This document shows positions 16,369 through 25,591 of a stretch of 64,000 nt of DNA, one piece after another. A program made the translations under genes and the position numbers. A model generated the notes under the pieces. The model saw only the letters and a list, made by a program, of their open reading frames with translations. It had not been told where the DNA came from and made no database searches. The DNA is from Brevibacillus reuszeri (GTDB taxonomy: Bacteria; Bacillota; Bacilli; Brevibacillales; Brevibacillaceae): the NCBI RefSeq assembly GCF_002897295.1, contig NZ_BEXF01000001.1, positions 1 through 64,000 on the forward strand. The letters run 5' to 3'. Positions within the stretch are counted from its first letter, which is position 1, and each line of letters opens with the position of its first letter.

Positions 16369-17388
16369 ATGAAGGGTTGGCAACAGTTTTGGCGTCAGCT
16401 TTCTCTGTTTGGTTTGCTGGCACTTGTCTTAACCGGTTGTGGCAAAGATGAGCTCTCCGCGCTCAAGCCTTCGGGTCCGGTTGCAGCAATGCAGTATGAC
16501 TTGATGAAGCTATCCTCCGCAATCATGATCGGTGTCTTTGTTGTCGTAATGCTGATCTTTACGTACGTCCTTATCCGTTACCGTAAGCGTCCAGGACAAC
16601 AAGGTATTCCCAAACAGGTAGAAGGCAATCATGCACTTGAAATTCTTTGGACTGTAATTCCTTTCCTGCTCCTCATTATCATGGCAATTCCAACCGTTAC
16701 GACTGGTTTTGCACTTGGTAAGGTGTACTCAAAAGAGGAAGCCGTACAAGTTACGGTCACTGCTCACCAATTCTGGTGGGAATTTGAGTATCCAGAGCTA
16801 GGCGTTTCCACTGCACAAGACCTCGTACTCCCAGTTGGCAAAAAGGTTCAATTCAATGTGACCTCTGCTGACGTAATGCACGCATTCTGGATTCCTGCAC
16901 TGGGCGGTAAAATCGATACGAACCCAGGACAAGAAAACAAAATTTGGCTGCAAGCAGACAAAGCAGGCATTTACTATGGAAAATGCGCGGAGCTCTGTGG
17001 AGCGTCCCATGCCTTGATGGACTTCAAGGTAGAAGTAATGGAGCAAGCTGATTTTGACAAGTGGGCAGCTGGTATGAAGGGCGTTCAGTCCGCAGAACCA
17101 GTAGCCGCTACTGCTGCAAGTGCAGCACAAGGACAAGAAATCTTCAATAAGAGCTGTCTGGGCTGTCATGCGATTGCCGGTAAAGGCGGCAAAATGGGAC
17201 CTAACCTGACTAACTTTGCAGATCGTGAGCGTGTAGCAGGTATTCTTGCACATACACCTGAAAACGTTGCTGAGTGGCTGAAGGACCCACAAAAGGTGAA
17301 GCCGGGCAATAACATGCCTAACCTGAACCTTGATGATGCCCAAGTGAAAGCGCTGGTTGACTACATGTCTACCCTCAGCGTGAAGTAA
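16369..17388 (+). CDS. ctaC: cytochrome caa3 oxidase subunit II with fused cytochrome c, 339 aa
   Basis: A lipoprotein signal with lipobox LTGC (Cys24), two membrane helices (about 50-72 and 92-113), then the CuA domain. CuA ligands are visible in MHAFW (His ~162) and CAELCGASHALM (~203-214). The C-terminal third is a c-type cytochrome: CLGCH heme site near residue 261 and an axial Met in NNMPNL. The cytochrome fusion defines the caa3 type. It takes electrons from cytochrome c into the oxidase on the outer face of the membrane. First gene of ctaCDEF. AGAGGGG precedes the ATG. Confidence 0.97.
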   Translation: MKGWQQFWRQLSLFGLLALVLTGCGKDELSALKPSGPVAAMQYDLMKLSSAIMIGVFVVVMLIFTYVLIRYRKRPGQQGIPKQVEGNHALEILWTVIPFLLLIIMAIPTVTTGFALGKVYSKEEAVQVTVTAHQFWWEFEYPELGVSTAQDLVLPVGKKVQFNVTSADVMHAFWIPALGGKIDTNPGQENKIWLQADKAGIYYGKCAELCGASHALMDFKVEVMEQADFDKWAAGMKGVQSAEPVAATAASAAQGQEIFNKSCLGCHAIAGKGGKMGPNLTNFADRERVAGILAHTPENVAEWLKDPQKVKPGNNMPNLNLDDAQVKALVDYMSTLSVK

Positions 17389-17447
17389 CTACTACGTTAG
17401 TGATTTACAATCGTCATAGGCAGTGACGCTTAAAAGGAGGTAAACCT

Positions 17448-19298
17448 GTGTCTGCACATGCTTCTCACGCACCCGCACCAAATCGCTCAGGGCTGTGGGA
17501 TTGGCTCACGACAGTGGACCATAAGAAGATCGCGATCCTGTACTTGATTGCTGGCGGTATTTTCTTCCTGGCTGGTGGCTTCGAAGCCATGCTGATTCGT
17601 TTGCAATTGATGTACCCAGAGTCTTCTGTCATTGGTGCCAAGACGTTTAACGAAATGATCACCATGCACGGTACAACAATGATTTTCTTGGCAGCGATGC
17701 CTGTCATCTTTGCCCTGATGAACGCTGTTGTTCCGCTTCAAATCGGTGCACGCGACGTAGCATTCCCGTTTGTTAACTCACTCGGATTCTGGCTCTTTTT
17801 CTTCGGTGGAGTGCTGCTGAATACTAGCTGGTTCTTGGGCGGAGCGCCTGATGCTGGTTGGACGTCGTACACGACTTTGGCTTTGAATCAATATAGCGGC
17901 CGCGGCGTAGATTTCTACGTATTGGGTCTGCAAATTGCGGGTATCGGTACGCTGATTGGTGGTATTAACTTCCTGGTTACAATCATCAACATGCGTGCTC
18001 CAGGTATGACATTTATGCGTATGCCAATGTTTACTTGGTCCGCGTTTATCACGTCCGGTTTGATCCTGTTCGCATTCCCGGCGATCACCGTCGGATTGGT
18101 TCTGTTGATGTTTGACCGTCTGTTTGGCGGTAACTTCTTCAACCCGGATGCGGGTGGTAACGTTGTCATTTGGGAGCACTTGTTCTGGATTTTCGGTCAC
18201 CCCGAAGTATATATCCTGATTCTCCCAGCTTTCGGTGTTATCTCTGAAATCGTTTCTACATTTGCAAGAAAGCGTCTGTTCGGTTACAGCTCCATGGTAT
18301 TCGCTACTGCGCTGATCGGCTTCCTCGGCTTCATGGTGTGGGCTCACCATATGTTCACAACAGGTCTGGGTGCTATCGCCAACACGCTTTTCGGTCTCGC
18401 TACGATGTTGATTGCGGTACCTACTGGTATCAAGATCTTTAACTGGCTGTTGACCATGTGGGGCGGTCAAATTCGTTTCACAACAGCAAATCTGTTCGCA
18501 GTAGGATTCATTCCTACCTTTACCATTGGTGGTATGACTGGGGTTATGCTCGCGATTCCAGCGGCTGACTACCAATACCATGACAGCTACTTCGTAGTAG
18601 CTCACTTCCACTACGTAATCGTTGGTGGTCTTGTATTCGGTCTTTTCGCAGGTCTGTACTACTGGTGGCCGAAGATGTTCGGTAAGATGCTGAATGAAAC
18701 GCTCGGGAAATGGAACTTCTGGACTTTCTTTATCGGTTTCCACCTGACCTTCTTCCCTCAGCACTTCCTGGGTCTGATGGGGATGCCACGCCGCGTCTTC
18801 ACTTACCTCAAGGATCAAGACCTGGATGTTGGTAACTTTATTAGTACGATCGGTGCTTTCGGTATGACGATCGGTACCATCCTGTTCCTCGTGAACTGTG
18901 TGGTAGCAGCAAAGAGCTCCAAACGTGCTCCTGCTGACCCGTGGGATGGACGTACACTGGAATGGTCGATTCCATCGCCACCTCCAGAGTATAATTTTGC
19001 ACAGACTCCGCTCGTTCGTGGTTTGGATGCATTGTGGATCGAAAAAATGGCTGGCAACAAAGGTATGACACCTGCTGAACCGCTTGGTGACATTCATATG
19101 CCATCGCCATCGTTCCTGCCATTCCTGATGTCTCTTGGCCTGTTCATTGCAGGATACGGTTTCATGTACCACGTTTACGTAGTCGTTGCAATCGGGATGC
19201 TCATTACATTCGCTTGTATGTTTGCACGTTCGATTAAAGACGATCCGGGATATCATATTCATGAAGACGAAATCGAGGAGAAGGGGGTTAAGGCTTAA
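17448..19298 (+). CDS. ctaD: cytochrome caa3 oxidase subunit I, 616 aa
   Basis: Twelve-helix heme-copper oxidase catalytic subunit. Seen motifs are the low-spin heme ligand region (EMITMHGTTMIF), HPEVY with the CuB His and the cross-linked Tyr, HHMFTTG with two further CuB His, and HDSYFVVAHFHYV with the heme a/a3 ligands. It reduces O2 to water and pumps protons. GTG start at 17448 behind a full AAAGGAGGT. Stop overlaps the ctaE start by one base. Confidence 0.98.
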   Translation: MSAHASHAPAPNRSGLWDWLTTVDHKKIAILYLIAGGIFFLAGGFEAMLIRLQLMYPESSVIGAKTFNEMITMHGTTMIFLAAMPVIFALMNAVVPLQIGARDVAFPFVNSLGFWLFFFGGVLLNTSWFLGGAPDAGWTSYTTLALNQYSGRGVDFYVLGLQIAGIGTLIGGINFLVTIINMRAPGMTFMRMPMFTWSAFITSGLILFAFPAITVGLVLLMFDRLFGGNFFNPDAGGNVVIWEHLFWIFGHPEVYILILPAFGVISEIVSTFARKRLFGYSSMVFATALIGFLGFMVWAHHMFTTGLGAIANTLFGLATMLIAVPTGIKIFNWLLTMWGGQIRFTTANLFAVGFIPTFTIGGMTGVMLAIPAADYQYHDSYFVVAHFHYVIVGGLVFGLFAGLYYWWPKMFGKMLNETLGKWNFWTFFIGFHLTFFPQHFLGLMGMPRRVFTYLKDQDLDVGNFISTIGAFGMTIGTILFLVNCVVAAKSSKRAPADPWDGRTLEWSIPSPPPEYNFAQTPLVRGLDALWIEKMAGNKGMTPAEPLGDIHMPSPSFLPFLMSLGLFIAGYGFMYHVYVVVAIGMLITFACMFARSIKDDPGYHIHEDEIEEKGVKA

Positions 19299-19924
19299 TG
19301 GCTACACATCATGCAAATGCAGTATTGCCTGACGAACCGGAAAAAGCCACCCTTGAAGGCAAGAATAAAGTTCTTGGCTTCTGGCTCTTCCTTGGTGGGG
19401 AGACTGTTCTTTTCGGTTCCTTGTTTGCAACATTTATCGCACTTCGTGATCAAGCAAATGGCGGACCTACGTCCCAACAATTGTTTGACATGCCGCTTGT
19501 TGCTGCTGCAACACTCATCCTGCTTACCAGCTCGATGACAAGCGTTATGGCTACACTTGCACTGCACAAGAAAGATCTGAAAAAGATTCAACTCTGGTTG
19601 ACCATCACTGTATTGCTCGGTCTGGGCTTCCTTGCACTGGAGATTTACGAGTTCGTACATTATGTGCACGAAGGACATAAGATATCAACGAGTGCATTCG
19701 GTTCTGCCTTCTATACATTGGTCGGCTTCCACGGAGGTCACGTGGCCTTCGGGATTATCTGGATCATTTTGTTGCAGGTTTCTGCAGTGAAAAAAGGCCT
19801 GACGGTAGTAACTGCTCCGAAGTTCTACCTGGCCAGCCTGTACTGGCACTTTATTGACGTAGTATGGGTATTCATCTTTACCGTGGTATATCTCATGGGT
19901 ATGATCGGTGGAAAGGTGGGATAA
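19298..19924 (+). CDS. ctaE: cytochrome caa3 oxidase subunit III, 208 aa
   Basis: Five predicted membrane helices and subunit III motifs, including GFWLFLGGETVLFGSLFATF near the start, LEIYEFVHYVHEGH in the middle and LASLYWHFIDVVWVFIFTVVY near the end. The ATG at 19298 shares its A with the ctaD stop (TAATG). Subunit III stabilises the oxidase and has no metal ligands. At 208 residues it is the short five-helix form usual in Bacillales. Confidence 0.97.
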   Translation: MATHHANAVLPDEPEKATLEGKNKVLGFWLFLGGETVLFGSLFATFIALRDQANGGPTSQQLFDMPLVAAATLILLTSSMTSVMATLALHKKDLKKIQLWLTITVLLGLGFLALEIYEFVHYVHEGHKISTSAFGSAFYTLVGFHGGHVAFGIIWIILLQVSAVKKGLTVVTAPKFYLASLYWHFIDVVWVFIFTVVYLMGMIGGKVG

Positions 19925-19928
19925 ATCT

Positions 19929-20246
19929 ATGGGAGCACATGCTCATAATGAAGAGGTACGCAAGCCGAAAGTGAAACACGAAGGTCCAAAGAGACACTTA
20001 GTTGCTTTTATCGGATCTCTCGTCTTGACGGCGCTGGCGTTTATCGCAGTAGCGTTTGAAGTGATTCCGGCCGGATTTACCGTACCATTCATCGTTATCT
20101 TGGCTTTTGTTCAAGCGTTCTTTCAGCTATTTGTTTGGATGCACATGGATCAAAAAGGCCATGAGTTTGCACGTATCAGCATCTTTGCAGGATTGTTCGT
20201 AATTCTGCTTGCGGTTATCGTATTCGTTTACTGGGTTTGGATCTAG
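19929..20246 (+). CDS. ctaF: cytochrome caa3 oxidase subunit IV, 105 aa
   Basis: A small three-helix membrane protein of the bacterial COX4 type. It has a charged, His-containing N-terminus (GAHAHNEEVRKPKVKHEG) and the conserved FQLFVWMHMDQKGHE segment. It is the last structural gene of the oxidase operon. The ATG at 19929 follows GGTGGGA; an in-frame GTG at 19908 overlaps ctaE and is not favoured. A strong terminator follows, so the assembly genes (ctaG, M, B, A) are not on this transcript; they lie 21 kb further on. Confidence 0.95.
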   Translation: MGAHAHNEEVRKPKVKHEGPKRHLVAFIGSLVLTALAFIAVAFEVIPAGFTVPFIVILAFVQAFFQLFVWMHMDQKGHEFARISIFAGLFVILLAVIVFVYWVWI

Positions 20247-20257
20247 AAGCTCGGTAT

Positions 20258-20293
20258 AGAGAGAACAGACATTAGTCTGTTCTCTTTTTTTTG
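20258..20293 (+). terminator. Rho-independent terminator of ctaCDEF
   Basis: AGAGAACAGAC and GTCTGTTCTCT form a perfect 11-bp stem with a short loop and a run of eight T. Confidence 0.95.
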
Positions 20294-20383
20294 TGGTGTT
20301 TGTTGCTAGCTGATTCTGAGTGCTGATCTTTACACATAAAAAGGACTAAGGGAGACTGAGTTTTCTCGCTTTTTGAAAAATAC

Positions 20384-20412
20384 TTGCACCTGCTTCAAAG
20401 GCTTTATATAAT
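20384..20412 (+). promoter_or_regulatory. sigmaA promoter of the first paa operon
   Basis: TTGCAC (20384-20389), 17 bases, TATAAT (20407-20412): close to consensus. It should drive the EthD-paaI-paaK-paaGHJ gene run. Confidence 0.85.
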
Positions 20413-20420
20413 AAAAATAT

Positions 20421-20445
20421 AAACGTGCGTTAAAATAACGTTATA
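20421..20445 (+). promoter_or_regulatory. candidate PaaX/PaaR-type operator
   Basis: Just downstream of the promoter lie AACGTGCGTT (20422-20431), which has the AACG-NN-CGTT form known for PaaR sites, and the perfect palindrome ATAACGTTAT (20436-20445). The 10-mer recurs before paaX (29788) and paaA (36498). Assignment to PaaX is inference. Confidence 0.5.
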
Positions 20446-20496
20446 TTAATTGCTCGTTACATGTTTAACTACATTGCAAAGAAAGCAGGGATCATG

Positions 20497-20796
20497 ATGG
20501 TGAAATTGGTGGCTATTTATCGCAAGCCTGAGGATATCGAAGCTTTTGACAAGCATTACTTCGAAGTACATGGCCCATTGGCAGAAGCAATGCCAGGCTT
20601 GATCAAGATGGAAGTGAGCAAAGTATACGGTACACCGATGGGTGAATCTGATCTTCATCTGATTGCAGAAATGTATTTTGAATCAAAAGAAGCTCTGGTG
20701 GAAGCGTTGTCATCTCCAGAAGGCCGCGCAGCAGGAAAAGATTTGCGTGGGTTTGCTGGTCCACTTGTATCCATGCATTTTGCTGAAGTGGTATAA
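20497..20796 (+). CDS. EthD-family protein, 99 aa
   Basis: A dimeric alpha/beta barrel (ferredoxin-like) protein of the EthD type: VKLVAIYRKPEDIEAFDKHY, then HGPLAEAMPGL, and AEMYFESKEALVEALSSPEG. These match the EthD family, small proteins found next to oxygenase and degradation genes without a settled role. Being first in the paa operon suggests it handles an intermediate or protects a component. Start chosen at the second ATG of ATGATG (20497), five bases after AGGGA; 20494 is possible. Two bases separate its stop from the next gene. Confidence 0.8.
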   Translation: MVKLVAIYRKPEDIEAFDKHYFEVHGPLAEAMPGLIKMEVSKVYGTPMGESDLHLIAEMYFESKEALVEALSSPEGRAAGKDLRGFAGPLVSMHFAEVV

Positions 20797-20798
20797 GC

Positions 20799-21257
20799 AT
20801 GAGCACAAAACAGTACGTTGATGAACGAGAGCTTCACCGTAAGCATTACGATGAAATTTGCGCCAAGCTGAAGCAAGATCAATTTGCACAGTTTCTCGGT
20901 ATCAAGCTGCTTGAGCTGGGAGAGGGAACGGCGACGGCAGAAGTAATCGTAGAGGATCACATGCTTAATGCACACGGTACCGCTCATGGTGCCATCATTT
21001 TCTCGCTGGCTGACTTTGTATTTGCAGCAGCCTGTAACTCCTATGGAAAGACGTCTGTTGCGCTTTCCATGAACATTGGTTTTTTGGCAGCAGCTATGAA
21101 AGGCAATCGCTTGGTAGCGACAGCGACAGAAGAGAAGAAAAATAACCGGACTGCGTGGTATCGAATTCGCGTGGAGACCGAGCATGGCTTGGTAGCAACA
21201 TTGGACGCGCTGGCATATCGAAAGAGTGAGTATTTCGTCCAGATCGACGAAGAATAG
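20799..21257 (+). CDS. paaI: PaaI-type hotdog thioesterase, 152 aa
   Basis: Hotdog-fold acyl-CoA thioesterase. The catalytic-helix motif HGTAHGAIIFSLADFVFAAACN (near residue 58) has the Asn-His-Gly and Asp pattern of PaaI. PaaI clears dead-end or inhibitory CoA thioesters such as hydroxyphenylacetyl-CoA from the pathway, which frees CoA. Cytosolic. It follows the EthD gene immediately. A second, different hotdog gene follows at 21355, so the paaI label is best attached here but is not certain. Confidence 0.85.
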   Translation: MSTKQYVDERELHRKHYDEICAKLKQDQFAQFLGIKLLELGEGTATAEVIVEDHMLNAHGTAHGAIIFSLADFVFAAACNSYGKTSVALSMNIGFLAAAMKGNRLVATATEEKKNNRTAWYRIRVETEHGLVATLDALAYRKSEYFVQIDEE

Positions 21258-21354
21258 ACAATAGCAATAGAGAACTGAGAGAGGAGGCCGAATGCCTGGT
21301 GCTAAGGCTCCTTTCACTGTTTTCAGCTGAAGCAGGATAAAGGGGACGCTAGAC

Positions 21355-21741
21355 ATGGCAGAGGAAAACCGTAATCGTTTCAACCACTACCTGGGCATAG
21401 AAATCGTGCACAGAGATGAACAGGGCTGCAAGGCAGCACTCAAGATTCGCCCGGACCTTTTTAATAGCATCGAAGGCGTTGTACACGGTGGTGTAACGGC
21501 TACTTTGGCAGATGTGGCAATGGGACATGGTGCAGCGCCTCACGTCAACGGCGTGCAGCAGTGTGTCACTGTAGAAAGTAAAATTCAATATTTGTACCCA
21601 GCACGAGGTGAGCTGCTGGAAGCGGAATCCAAGGTATTGAAACAGGGGAAAAGCCTGATCATAATGGAAGCACGCGTTACTTGTGATGGCAAGCTGGTTG
21701 CATTTGCTACTGGCACCTATGCACGGGTAGCGACAAAATAG
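21355..21741 (+). CDS. second hotdog-fold thioesterase (PaaI family), 128 aa
   Basis: A smaller hotdog protein: NHYLGIEIV near the N-terminus, the active-site region EGVVHGGVTATLADVAMGHGA with the HGG motif and an Asp for catalysis, and a C-terminal strand region ending GKLVAFATGTYAR. The family hydrolyses acyl- or aryl-CoA esters. It is clearly distinct in sequence from the neighbour at 20799, so it probably serves another thioester of the pathway. Start ATG with AAGGGGACGC-type spacing upstream. The ~97 bases before it show nothing notable. Confidence 0.82.
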   Translation: MAEENRNRFNHYLGIEIVHRDEQGCKAALKIRPDLFNSIEGVVHGGVTATLADVAMGHGAAPHVNGVQQCVTVESKIQYLYPARGELLEAESKVLKQGKSLIIMEARVTCDGKLVAFATGTYARVATK

Positions 21742-21774
21742 AAGCAAAGCAGCATGTTTTCGAGGAGGACCATG

Positions 21775-22560
21775 ATGAGCCAGGATACAGTGCGTTTTGA
21801 ACGCGATGGACATATAGGAATCATCACACTGAACCGTCCGGATGAGCTGAATGCTCTCAATTACGAAACGTTGTCGCGCTTGGGGGAGTTTATCGAGCAA
21901 GTGCGTTTGGATTCAAAAGAAGTCCGAGTAGTCGTGGTAAAAGCAGAAGGCCGTGCATTTTGTGCGGGTGCTGATCTGAAGGAGCGACGGACGCTTAACG
22001 AGCAGCAGGTTCGTCGCAATGTTCGTAAGATTCGTGATGTATTTACAGCTCTGGAAAGATTGCCGCAGCCGACCATAGCCATGATAAACGGCTTTGCCTT
22101 TGGCGGAGGCTTCGAGCTGGCACTCGCCTGTGATTTTCGTTACGCGGTAGCAGAAGCCAAGATGGGTTTGACAGAAGTGAGCCTCGGAATTATTCCAGGT
22201 GCAGGTGGTACGCAGCGCCTGTCTCGACTGATCGGGCCATCCAAAGCAAAGGAACTCATTTTGACAGCTCGTAAAATTACGGCTGCAGACGCTTTGGCTC
22301 TTGGCTTTGTAAATGGTGTAGCGGAGGACCTTGACCAATTGGAAGCAATGGCAATGGGGCTTGCTAATGAAATTTTGGCAAATGCTCCGCTTGCTGTCTA
22401 CCAGGCAAAATCGGCAATTGATCGTGGCTCCAGCGTCGATTTGCAAACTGGACTTGATGTGGAAACGATGTGCTATGAGGTTATCATTCCAACAAAAGAC
22501 CGTTTGGAAGCACTGGAGGCATTCCGCGAAAAACGCAAGCCAGTCTTTTTGGGTGAATAG
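21775..22560 (+). CDS. enoyl-CoA hydratase, 261 aa (PaaF-like)
   Basis: Crotonase-fold enzyme with the two catalytic glutamates in place: AFCAGADLKE forms the oxyanion hole, then FAFGGGFELALACDF, and TEVSLGIIPGAGGTQRL carries both acid residues (TEV and the usual GLIPG loop). It adds water to 2,3-dehydroadipyl-CoA in the standard paa scheme (PaaF), or another enoyl-CoA. Start at ATG 21775 behind GAGGAGG; the double ATG makes 21772 equally possible. Two further crotonase genes lie downstream. Confidence 0.85.
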   Translation: MSQDTVRFERDGHIGIITLNRPDELNALNYETLSRLGEFIEQVRLDSKEVRVVVVKAEGRAFCAGADLKERRTLNEQQVRRNVRKIRDVFTALERLPQPTIAMINGFAFGGGFELALACDFRYAVAEAKMGLTEVSLGIIPGAGGTQRLSRLIGPSKAKELILTARKITAADALALGFVNGVAEDLDQLEAMAMGLANEILANAPLAVYQAKSAIDRGSSVDLQTGLDVETMCYEVIIPTKDRLEALEAFREKRKPVFLGE

Positions 22561-22611
22561 ATACGTAATGTTTGGCGGACAAAAACGAAGATACAGAATG
22601 GGGGATGCGAA

Positions 22612-23940
22612 ATGATCTTTAACATGGAGATGGAAGCGCTGTCAAGAGAGAAAATGACAGAACTCCAGCTAGGACGCCTCAAGGAGACAGTAAAGCGTGT
22701 ATACGAGCGAGTTCCTTTTCACAAGGAAGCGATGGATGCTGCGGGTGTTAAGCCAGAGGATATTCAATCGATTGAGGATATTCAAAAGCTTCCTTTTATG
22801 AAGAAAACGCATTTGCGCGAGAACTATCCATTCAATCTGTTTGCTGTTGATATGAAGGAAGTTGCACGTATCCACGGATCATCCGGCACAAAAGGAAAGC
22901 CAACCGTTGTCGGCTACACCAAAAAGGATCTGGAAAACTGGGCGGAAATCGTTGCGCGTGCTCTATGCTGTGCTGGTGGAGAGCCAGGCGACATCTTCCA
23001 TAACGCGTATGGCTATGGACTGTTTACAGGCGGACTTGGCTTGCACAACGGGATCGAGCACATGGGGGCAGTAGCTGTACCGGTGTCCGGCGGAAACACT
23101 TCTCGTCAAATCACGCTAATCGAGGATTTCAAACCACGCGGATTGGCAGCTACACCTTCCTACGTGCTGAACATCGTCGAGGAAATGAAAAAAATGGGCA
23201 TCAATCCACGTGAGACGAGCGTCAAGTACGGCATTTTTGGTGCGGAGCCTTGGTCTGAGGAAATGCGCGTGCAGCTGGAGGAAGCTCTCGATATTAAAGC
23301 TGTTGATATTTACGGTCTTTCTGAGGTAATGGGACCTGGCGTTTCTATCGAGTGTCATGAAGTGCAGGACGGTCTGCATATTGCAGAAGACCACTTCTTT
23401 GCGGAAATCATTGATCCAAATACGGGAGAAGTGCTGCCATATGGTCAAGAAGGTGAGCTTGTATTCACTTCTTTGACAAAGGAAGCTTTCCCAGTTGTTC
23501 GCTATCGCACAGGTGATATCGCATCACTTAATCCAGAGCCATGCAAATGCGGTCGTACAACCATGCGGATGTCCCGTATCAAAGGTCGTGTGGATGACAT
23601 GTTGATCATTCGCGGTGTGAACGTCTTCCCGACAGAGATTGAATCTGTATTGCTTACTTTTGAACAATTGGCACCGCAATATCAGGTAGTGATTGAGCGT
23701 GATGGTGCACTCGATCGGTTTGAGGTTCACTGTGAGTTGAATCAGGAGTACGCAAGTGAAATTGCTGGCAATGAAAATGCCGCTCTTGCACCATTAGTAA
23801 AAGAGATCGGGCATATGATTAAAAATACGTTGGGTGTATCCGTTGTACTGCGCATTTTGCCGCCAAACTCGCTGATTCGTAGTGAAAGCAAAGCTATTCG
23901 CGTAGTCGATAATCGAAACAAAACGCAAGCTGCTATTTAA
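22612..23940 (+). CDS. paaK: phenylacetate-CoA ligase, 442 aa
   Basis: Adenylate-forming enzyme of the PaaK type. Visible motifs are the P-loop-like HGSSGTKGKPTVVGYT (~87), DIFHNAYGYGLFTGGLGLHNG, GAEPWSEEMR, IYGLSEVMGPGV and RTGDIASL, with a small Cys pair (PCKCGR). The C-terminal domain has RVDDMLIIRGVNVFPTEIE and the catalytic Lys near the end (SESKAIRVVD). It activates phenylacetate with ATP and CoA, the committed step. Length and motif order match PaaK. GGGGG precedes the ATG by seven bases. Confidence 0.96.
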   Translation: MIFNMEMEALSREKMTELQLGRLKETVKRVYERVPFHKEAMDAAGVKPEDIQSIEDIQKLPFMKKTHLRENYPFNLFAVDMKEVARIHGSSGTKGKPTVVGYTKKDLENWAEIVARALCCAGGEPGDIFHNAYGYGLFTGGLGLHNGIEHMGAVAVPVSGGNTSRQITLIEDFKPRGLAATPSYVLNIVEEMKKMGINPRETSVKYGIFGAEPWSEEMRVQLEEALDIKAVDIYGLSEVMGPGVSIECHEVQDGLHIAEDHFFAEIIDPNTGEVLPYGQEGELVFTSLTKEAFPVVRYRTGDIASLNPEPCKCGRTTMRMSRIKGRVDDMLIIRGVNVFPTEIESVLLTFEQLAPQYQVVIERDGALDRFEVHCELNQEYASEIAGNENAALAPLVKEIGHMIKNTLGVSVVLRILPPNSLIRSESKAIRVVDNRNKTQAAI

Positions 23941-23976
23941 TAAATCGTCGTGTCTGGGGAAAGGTGTGAACTGCTC

Positions 23977-24750
23977 TTGGCATATGAATATATCACGGTA
24001 GCGAGCGATGAAGCTGTAGGAGTGATTACGCTCAATCGACCGAAAATTCTCAATGCGCTAAATTTGCAGTTGATCGATGAGCTGGTAGAAGCGATGGAGC
24101 AGTTTGACCGCGACCCAGCCATCGGCGCGATTCTGCTCACTGGCAATGAAAGAGCCTTTGCTGCTGGAGCGGATATCAATGAAATGGCAGAGGCGTCGGC
24201 TGTTGCAATCATGAAAAGAGACCAGTTTGCCGTATGGGACCGCATGTCACGCATATCCAAGCCGATTATTGGCGCGGTAAGTGGCTTTGTCCTCGGCGGA
24301 GGCTGTGAATTGATGATGAACTGCGACATCGTGATTGCTTCTGAGACAGCTGTAATCGGACAACCGGAGATCAATCTTGGAGTAATGCCCGGAGCAGGTG
24401 GGACACAGCGCCTGACTCGCGCCATCGGTCTGCGCAAAGCGATGGAAATGCTGCTCACAGGTGATTCCATCTCTGCAAAAGAAGCGTGGCAGTATGGCTT
24501 GGTCAACCGTGTCGTACCTGTGGAAGCCTACTATAGCGAGGCGCTCAAGCTGGCGAAGCGAATCGCCAGGCAAGCACCGCTCGCTGTCAAGGTCATCAAA
24601 AAAACCGTACACAAGGCAGCAGATTTGTCATTACAAGAAGGCATGGACTACGAGCGAAACAGTTTTTATTTGCTGCTGGCAAGCGAAGATCGGAAGGAAG
24701 GGATGCAAGCCTTCCTGGAAAAACGCAAACCCCGGTTTACGGGTAATTAG
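23977..24750 (+). CDS. enoyl-CoA hydratase/isomerase, 257 aa
   Basis: A second complete crotonase-fold protein: GVITLNRPKILNALN, AFAAGADINEMAEA oxyanion loop, VLGGGCELMMNCDIV, and GQPEINLGVMPGAGGTQRL with both catalytic Glu. It looks like a short-chain enoyl-CoA hydratase of the FadB'/PaaF kind and may share the hydratase role with the gene at 21775, or supply ring-opening hydratase activity. The start is uncertain: TTG at 23977 fits known family N-termini and follows AAAGGTGTGA; the upstream GTG at 23950 has no ribosome binding site. Confidence 0.83.
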   Translation: MAYEYITVASDEAVGVITLNRPKILNALNLQLIDELVEAMEQFDRDPAIGAILLTGNERAFAAGADINEMAEASAVAIMKRDQFAVWDRMSRISKPIIGAVSGFVLGGGCELMMNCDIVIASETAVIGQPEINLGVMPGAGGTQRLTRAIGLRKAMEMLLTGDSISAKEAWQYGLVNRVVPVEAYYSEALKLAKRIARQAPLAVKVIKKTVHKAADLSLQEGMDYERNSFYLLLASEDRKEGMQAFLEKRKPRFTGN

Positions 24751-24759
24751 GAGGCAGCC

Positions 24760-25536
24760 ATGTACGAAACGATCCTCTACGAAGTATCCGAAGGTGTCGC
24801 AGTCATTACGATGAACCGCCCTGAAAAATTCAATGCATTTACAGAGCAGATGAACAAGGAAATCACAGAAGCTCTGAAGCAGGCGCAAAAGGCTCCAGAA
24901 GTACGCTGCATTTTATTCACAGGAGCTGGCAGAGCATTTAATGCCGGGCAGGACTTGGGAGATGTTTCGGGTGGGAATGTAGACTTTGGCGGGTTTTTAC
25001 GGAAGCGCTACAATCCGATGATTTTGCAATTCCAAAAAACGGAAAAGCCGATCGTAGCTGCCATTAATGGCGTAGCAGCTGGAGCGGGGATGAGCGTAGC
25101 ACTGGCCTGCGATATTCGTCTCGCGTCGGAGAAGGCATCGCTCGTCAATGCATTTGTAAACATCGGCTTGGTGCCTGATTCTGGGGGATGCTATTTCCTG
25201 CCTCGCATTGTAGGAATTGGGAAAGCGCTGGAGCTGGCGATGACTGGCGAGAAGATTTCCGCAGAGGAAGCGCTGCGTATTGGCCTCATCAATCAAGTAT
25301 ACCCGGCAGACTCTTTTCAGGAGGCTGCAATGGCGTATGCAAGAAAATTGGCGTCACTGCCTACCCGAGGAATCGGCCTGATCAAGCGAACCATGTACAA
25401 GGGGCTCGAGATGGGGCTGGAAGAAACCTTGGAATATGAAGCATTTGCGCAGGATGCAGCAGGCAGCACGGAGGATCACAAAGAAGGGGTTACAGCCTTT
25501 ATGGAGAAACGTGCCCCTCGTTTTACGGGCCAATAA
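24760..25536 (+). CDS. paaG: 1,2-epoxyphenylacetyl-CoA isomerase, 258 aa
   Basis: Crotonase-fold isomerase. Unlike the two hydratases it has Asn-Ala-Gly-Gln-Asp in the oxyanion loop (AFNAGQDLGD) and Asp in the second catalytic position (VNIGLVPDSGGCYFLPR). That GLVPDSGG motif is the PaaG hallmark. It turns the ring 1,2-epoxide made by PaaABC into an oxepin and also shifts double bonds later in the pathway. AGGAGG precedes the ATG. Nine bases after the previous stop. Confidence 0.93.
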   Translation: MYETILYEVSEGVAVITMNRPEKFNAFTEQMNKEITEALKQAQKAPEVRCILFTGAGRAFNAGQDLGDVSGGNVDFGGFLRKRYNPMILQFQKTEKPIVAAINGVAAGAGMSVALACDIRLASEKASLVNAFVNIGLVPDSGGCYFLPRIVGIGKALELAMTGEKISAEEALRIGLINQVYPADSFQEAAMAYARKLASLPTRGIGLIKRTMYKGLEMGLEETLEYEAFAQDAAGSTEDHKEGVTAFMEKRAPRFTGQ

Positions 25537-25591
25537 AACGCGCCGCGCTTATCAATGCTCATACGCCACGTAAAAAGAGAGGGATCAGCGA

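Noticed and set aside
17778..19262. 494-codon open frame on the minus strand across ctaD
   Set aside because: It is antisense to a certain ctaD gene. The composition (His, Glu, Asn, Thr-rich, no hydrophobic core) is that of a codon-bias shadow, and no ribosome binding site is seen.
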